Assembly (NCBI GenBank): GCA_964404745.1
Contig: CAYOLG010000001.1
Span: forward strand, 62,001-126,000
DNA: 64,000 nt
Source: Pelagisphaera sp964404745
GTDB taxonomy: Bacteria; Verrucomicrobiota; Verrucomicrobiia; Opitutales; Opitutaceae
Direction: 5' to 3'
Under the pieces are notes generated by a model that did no database searches, was not told where the DNA came from, and saw only the letters and a program-made list of their open reading frames with translations. Position numbers and translations under genes: made by a program. This document shows positions 60,054 to 64,000 of the stretch, piece after piece. Position 1 is the first letter of the stretch, and every line of letters starts with the position of its first letter.

Positions 60054-61970
60054 ATGAGTGAGCTGATTAAACACGAATGCGGCGTCGCCCAAGTCCGGCT
60101 GAAAAAGCCTTTGGAGTACTTTTCCGAGAAGTACGGAACGGCGTTATATGGCTTCTATAAGCTGTTCCTCCTGATGGAAAAACAGCGGAACCGCGGCCAG
60201 GATGGGGCTGGGGTGGCATCCATCAAGTTCGACATGCCGCCGGGCGAGCCCTACATGTTCCGCGAACGGAGCGTCAAAAGCAATGCCTTGGATCGGATTT
60301 TCAAGAACACGCTCAAGCAGTACAAGAAACTGCAGCGTAACGGAGACATCCTGCCAGACTATGTGCCCTCGATTAAGTCCAAATTCGATTTTTGCGCCGA
60401 GTATTACATGGGGCATTTGCGCTATGGCACCTCGGGAGGCTATTCCTTAAGCGTTTGCCACCCGTTTTTCCGTCGTAGCAGCTGGCCTACGAAAAACCTG
60501 ATGTTGGCGGGCAACTTTAACATGACCAACACCCAGGAGTTGAATGAGAGCCTGATTTCCATGGGGCAGCATCCGATATTCGCTACCGATACGCAGGCGC
60601 TTTTGGAGAAAGTCGGCTTTCATTTGGACGAGGCTCATGATAACTTGTATCGCTACCTTCGGGATGAGAGCTACGATACAGCGGATATCTCCGAACGGAT
60701 TCTCAAGGATATCGATCTGGTGAAAGTGTTCCGCCGGGCTGCGGAAAACTGGGATGGCGGCTATGCTCTGATCGGTGCTATCGGGAATGGAGACAATTTC
60801 GCCCTGAGGGATCCGTCAGGGATTCGCCCGCTTTTCTATTTCGAGGACGACGAGGTCTTCGCGGCGGCGTCAGAAAGGGCTCCGCTTATGACGATTTTCA
60901 ATAAGAAGATCGAGGATATCGAAGAGGTGCTGCCTGGCCACATCGTGGTGGTGAAAAAGAGTGGGGAGGTCATTCGCGAACAGTTTGTCGAACCTGCCAA
61001 GAAACGGGCTCAGTGTTCATTCGAGCGGATATACTTTTCTCGAGGGAACGACGCGGATATCTACAGGGAACGGAAAGCTTTAGGAGCCCAGTTAACCAAA
61101 CAGGTAATGAAGGAAATCGATGACGATCTGGAAAGGACGGTAATCAGCTTCATTCCCAACACTGCGGAAGTGGGCTATTTCGGACTTTTGGAGCAGTTGC
61201 GCCTGGAACGCCGTGAACGCGTGAAGCGAACGATCTTTGAGGCTCAGGAGAATGGGGAGCTTGGCGAGGAATTGCTGGACGACCTGATAATGAGCAATTG
61301 GCCGCGAGGCGAAAAGATCGCCCACAAGGACCAAAAGCTGCGCACCTTCATTTCCACGGAAGATTCGCGTAATGAAATGGCGACGCACGTTTACGACGTT
61401 ACTTATGGGCTAGTCCGAAGCGACGACAATCTGGTTTGTATTGACGATTCTATTGTTCGCGGGACGACGTTGAGAAAATCGATTCTCAAAATTCTCGCCA
61501 GCCTCAATCCGAAGAAAATCGTCATCGCATCCACCGCGCCTCAGATCAGGTATCCGGATTGCTATGGCATCGACATGTCGCAATTGGGGAAATTTATCGC
61601 CTTCGAGGCGGCGGTCGCCTTGCTAAAGGAAGTGGGCAAAAGCGACACGCTACGAGAAGTGTATCGAAAGTGCGTGGACAGCCTAAGGTCGGGAAGCGTC
61701 GGAAAGATCAACTATGTGAAAGAGATCTATGCCCCATTTACCGACGAGCAGATATCGCGAAAGATATCCGAAATCGTCTATCCCCACGATCAGGGATGGG
61801 AAGGCGAGGTTTCCGTTATCTATCAAACAGTAGAAGGGTTGCGTAAAGCTCTGCCGGACCATCAAGGCGATTGGTATTTCACTGGAGACTTTCCCACCCC
61901 TGGAGGCTATCGCGTGGTCAATCAAGCGTTCGTCAACTACTACCAGAACTCGGATGGACGCAGCTACTAG
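60054..61970 (+). CDS. purF: Amidophosphoribosyltransferase, long form
   Basis: A 638-residue PurF, first committed enzyme of purine synthesis, making phosphoribosylamine from PRPP and glutamine. The N-terminal Ntn-glutaminase has its nucleophile at C9 (HECGVAQVRL), so a short propeptide must be removed. RNRGQDGAGVAS, GHLRYGTSGG and GDNFALRDPSGIRPLF follow. The C-terminal phosphoribosyltransferase has the PRPP loop VCIDDSIVRGTTLRKS. It is over 100 residues longer than E. coli PurF, with an extra segment around residues 340-450 and at the C-terminus, as in the long forms found in Bacteroidota and relatives. purM follows 93 bases downstream. Confidence 0.9.
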   Translation: MSELIKHECGVAQVRLKKPLEYFSEKYGTALYGFYKLFLLMEKQRNRGQDGAGVASIKFDMPPGEPYMFRERSVKSNALDRIFKNTLKQYKKLQRNGDILPDYVPSIKSKFDFCAEYYMGHLRYGTSGGYSLSVCHPFFRRSSWPTKNLMLAGNFNMTNTQELNESLISMGQHPIFATDTQALLEKVGFHLDEAHDNLYRYLRDESYDTADISERILKDIDLVKVFRRAAENWDGGYALIGAIGNGDNFALRDPSGIRPLFYFEDDEVFAAASERAPLMTIFNKKIEDIEEVLPGHIVVVKKSGEVIREQFVEPAKKRAQCSFERIYFSRGNDADIYRERKALGAQLTKQVMKEIDDDLERTVISFIPNTAEVGYFGLLEQLRLERRERVKRTIFEAQENGELGEELLDDLIMSNWPRGEKIAHKDQKLRTFISTEDSRNEMATHVYDVTYGLVRSDDNLVCIDDSIVRGTTLRKSILKILASLNPKKIVIASTAPQIRYPDCYGIDMSQLGKFIAFEAAVALLKEVGKSDTLREVYRKCVDSLRSGSVGKINYVKEIYAPFTDEQISRKISEIVYPHDQGWEGEVSVIYQTVEGLRKALPDHQGDWYFTGDFPTPGGYRVVNQAFVNYYQNSDGRSY

Positions 61971-62063
61971 TGAGGCCGGTTCGCAAATACGAAAGAGCCG
62001 CTAGCTCGAACATTCGCAACACTATAGCGAATATCCACCTTCAGACTATTCTACCGAAAATCA

Positions 62064-63146
62064 ATGCCAGCTAAAAAGAAGACCAAAGCCTATGCCCAAG
62101 CGGGCGTGGATATCGATTTAGGCGATCGCGTTAAAGGCGATTTGAAAAAATCGTTGCGAGGGGCCTCTCGGCCTGAAGTACTCGGAGCCGTCGGCGGTTT
62201 CGGAGGCCTGTTCGACCTGTCCAAGTCGAAGTACAAGGAACCCGTGCTGGTGAGCAGTATTGACGGAGTGGGGACAAAGCTCAAGTTAGCTTTCGATTCG
62301 GGGCAGCACAAGAGCGTGGGCATGGATATTGTTAATCACTGCATTGACGATATTTCGGTGATAGGGGCAGAGCCGCTCTTCTTCCTCGACTACCTGGGAA
62401 TGGACAAGCTGGAACCCAAGGTCTTCAAGCAATTGCTCTCCGGAATGAAGGACGCCTGCGCGGCGGCTAACTGCGCGTTGATCGGTGGGGAGACCGCCCA
62501 GCTGCCAGGATTTTATCAGCCGGGCGAATACGATATTGCGGGGGTGATTGTCGGCATCGTGGAAAAGAAGCGAATGCTCTCGGGCTCTACCATTCGCGCG
62601 GGCGATGTGGTGATCGGCTTGCCCTCCAATGGCTTGCATACCAATGGCTACACGCTAGCCCGGAAAGTGGTCTTCGATAAAGCCAAGCTGAAAGGTTTAG
62701 ATAAGGTTCCCGGATCGCGGCAAAGCGTTTTCAAAGCCTTGCAGGCCCCGCATACGAACTACGCGCCGTTGATTCAGGCTCTTATCAATAAATTCAATAC
62801 GGGCCGATCATCGAAATTCCGCAAAGGCAATGCTTTGTTCGGCATAGCCCATATCACCGGTGGGGGTTTTTGCGGCAATATCCCGCGTATCCTTCCCGAT
62901 TCCGTGGATGTCGAAATTAATACGGGCGCTTGGACCCCGCTTCCCATATTCAAATTGATAGAGGAAGCTGGCAGGATCGATTTCGAAGAAATGTACGAAG
63001 TGTTCAATATGGGAATTGGGATGACGCTTTGCGTCGATGCGGAAAAGGCTGAGGCCATTCTTGAAGAGAGCCGTTCCCATGGCTGCCGGGCGATGAGGAT
63101 AGGAAGCGTTGTCAAGGGGAGCGGCAAGGTTCATCTGCTGCGATGA
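62064..63146 (+). CDS. purM: Phosphoribosylformylglycinamidine cyclo-ligase
   Basis: A 360-residue PurM (AIR synthetase), the fifth step of purine synthesis. Features are YAQAGVDIDLGD, a VLVSSIDGVGTKLKLAFDSG block, IVNHCIDDISVIGAEPLFFL, LIGGETAQLPGFYQPGEYDI and VIGLPSNGLHTNGYTLARKV, with a C-terminal HITGGGFCGNIPRILP segment. All ATP- and FGAM-binding blocks are present. It follows purF on the same strand. Its stop overlaps the start of a secreted hypothetical gene (ATGA). Confidence 0.95.
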   Translation: MPAKKKTKAYAQAGVDIDLGDRVKGDLKKSLRGASRPEVLGAVGGFGGLFDLSKSKYKEPVLVSSIDGVGTKLKLAFDSGQHKSVGMDIVNHCIDDISVIGAEPLFFLDYLGMDKLEPKVFKQLLSGMKDACAAANCALIGGETAQLPGFYQPGEYDIAGVIVGIVEKKRMLSGSTIRAGDVVIGLPSNGLHTNGYTLARKVVFDKAKLKGLDKVPGSRQSVFKALQAPHTNYAPLIQALINKFNTGRSSKFRKGNALFGIAHITGGGFCGNIPRILPDSVDVEINTGAWTPLPIFKLIEEAGRIDFEEMYEVFNMGIGMTLCVDAEKAEAILEESRSHGCRAMRIGSVVKGSGKVHLLR

Positions 63147-63751
63147 GCGTCCGGCGCCGGTTTTGGACGTTTTGGCTGGCGGTCGGATGGGCAGTGTCTA
63201 CGGTTTTGTTTGGCGCGAGCGCCAGCGCGGAATCGATTGCCGGCGAGTCCTTGATAGAGCAGGCTGGAGCCGTCGAGGAAGTCATCGAGGCTTTGATGCA
63301 GCAGCCAGTCAGTCGATCAGAGGTCTATCGGTTTGTTTCCGAAGCTGAAGTGGTCCTGGAATGGACGCTATCCAACGTGGATCAATGGGTAGCGGCTGAT
63401 GAAAGCGATAGCCCTCTGCCGGCAATTCGGGCCTTTGAGGTTTGGAGCCGTATCGACTCTCCGGCAGCGGCCTTTGTGGCGACTTTGGTCAAGCTCATGC
63501 TCGCCAGAGATTTTTCCAATGAGGAGGTGAGCGCTGCCAGTCTGGAAAAAGAGATTGCCGAGATGGAGCGAATCGTGAAGTCCGGCAAATTATCGGGATA
63601 CGTATTGGAGATGGCTCGAACCGAGATCGCTGAAAAGCGGGAAACGCTTCAATTTCTGCGTGGCGTGGCTCCACAAAACCAAAAGCTTTACAAGGCTAGC
63701 CGCGAGCGTATTGATCCTGTCCTCGATCGGTTCGAGCAAATCGGTAGGTAG
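63143..63751 (+). CDS. Secreted helical protein of unknown function
   Basis: A 202-residue protein with a signal peptide (FWTFWLAVGWAVSTVLFGAS, cleavage after SASA) and a largely helical mature part with coiled-coil tendency (SLEKEIAEMERIVKSGKL, then EMARTEIAEKRETLQFLRG). It overlaps purM by four bases (ATGA), so it is translated with purine genes although it should be exported. Its role is unknown. Confidence 0.7.
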   Translation: MSVRRRFWTFWLAVGWAVSTVLFGASASAESIAGESLIEQAGAVEEVIEALMQQPVSRSEVYRFVSEAEVVLEWTLSNVDQWVAADESDSPLPAIRAFEVWSRIDSPAAAFVATLVKLMLARDFSNEEVSAASLEKEIAEMERIVKSGKLSGYVLEMARTEIAEKRETLQFLRGVAPQNQKLYKASRERIDPVLDRFEQIGR

Positions 63752-63788
63752 ATAGATGTCCTAACCAATCAAAGTAAATCCTATTTCC

Positions 63789-64000
63789 ATGCTAGTACAC
63801 ACAGTATTTTTCAACTTCACGGAAGCGTCTTCAGAGGCGGACATCCAATCTTGCGCGGATGACGCTCGCAACTTGCTGGGCAAGATCGAAACGGTTAAGG
63901 CTCTCTATGTAGGGAGCCCTGCGGATACGGAGGTTCGCCCGGTAAGCGTCCGTGATTTCGATCTCTGCTTGACGGTCGTCTTTGACTCAATTGCGGATCA
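63789..64000 (+). CDS. Dabb (stress-responsive alpha/beta barrel) domain protein, partial
   Basis: The frame starts with ATG 63789 (MLVHTVFFNFTEASSEADIQ) and runs off the window end after 70 codons. The opening VHTVFFNF strand, the helix and KALYVGSPADTEVRPVSVR, then DFDLCLTVVFDS, are typical of the dimeric alpha-beta barrel (Dabb) family, small proteins that can act as decarboxylases, cyclases or stress proteins. It is the last gene of the purine-linked run, 37 bases after the secreted helical protein. Confidence 0.75.
   Translation, partial: MLVHTVFFNFTEASSEADIQSCADDARNLLGKIETVKALYVGSPADTEVRPVSVRDFDLCLTVVFDSIAD

Overview
The window looks like a metagenome-assembled contig from a marine Verrucomicrobiota bacterium, most likely class Opitutae (Puniceicoccales/Opitutales type). 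The lineage call is inference. It rests on several secreted sulfatases, on planctomycete/verrucomicrobial cytochrome proteins (PSCyt/PSD domains) paired with Tat-exported DUF1501 or DUF1552 proteins, on an Opitutae-type LacI regulator and on a long-form PurF. Three runs of exactly 100 N mark scaffold joins. At least one of them, inside a PIN toxin gene, is an assembly artefact, because the same 55 bases occur on both sides. No rRNA, tRNA or CRISPR array was seen.

Layout. 0.1-2.9 kb: a lipoprotein-like class V aminotransferase, a secreted RidA protein and a methyltransferase. 3.1-12.2 kb: two copies of a module made of a ~640-residue secreted protein of unknown function plus a ~338-residue Asp-box (BNR) protein. 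The copies diverge from a central pair of coupled medium-chain dehydrogenases, and a PepE-like lipoprotein follows. 12.3-16.6 kb: a probable iron-uptake unit with a candidate Fur box, an AraC regulator, a small Cys-rich protein and a TonB-dependent siderophore receptor, interrupted by a vapBC pair. 16.8-18.4 kb: a graveyard of a sugar-utilisation cluster (pieces of LacI, Gfo/Idh/MocA and a TonB receptor) around a second vapBC. 18.5-31 kb: a cytosolic sulfatase, a DUF1592-DUF1552 pair, a DUF1501 relic, a third vapBC, a PSD1-DUF1501 pair and a ThuA protein. 31.2-42.8 kb: a fourth vapBC, a second PSD1-DUF1501 pair, a PQQ-type sugar dehydrogenase fused to a cytochrome region, an epimerase-like protein, a DapA-like aldolase and another DUF1501 relic. 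43-49.1 kb: three sulfatases and a LacI regulator. 49.5-53.6 kb: a second DUF1592/DUF1552 pair in reversed gene order. 54-59.4 kb: a broken CPBP protease gene, an RNase H-like protein, a DUF1572 remnant, a small membrane protein, a secreted unknown, a VWA-like protein and a lineage hypothetical. 60-64 kb: core purine genes purF and purM, a secreted unknown and a partial Dabb protein.

Working model (inference): most of the window is accessory catabolism of sulfated or otherwise decorated carbohydrate. Sulfatases, periplasmic dehydrogenases and cytochrome proteins would act together outside the cytoplasm, with LacI and AraC regulators in control. Gene turnover is high: at least seven gene remnants and four PIN-type toxin-antitoxin loci. 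The spacers are packed with small hairpin repeats of several families, whose stems differ between copies while staying paired.
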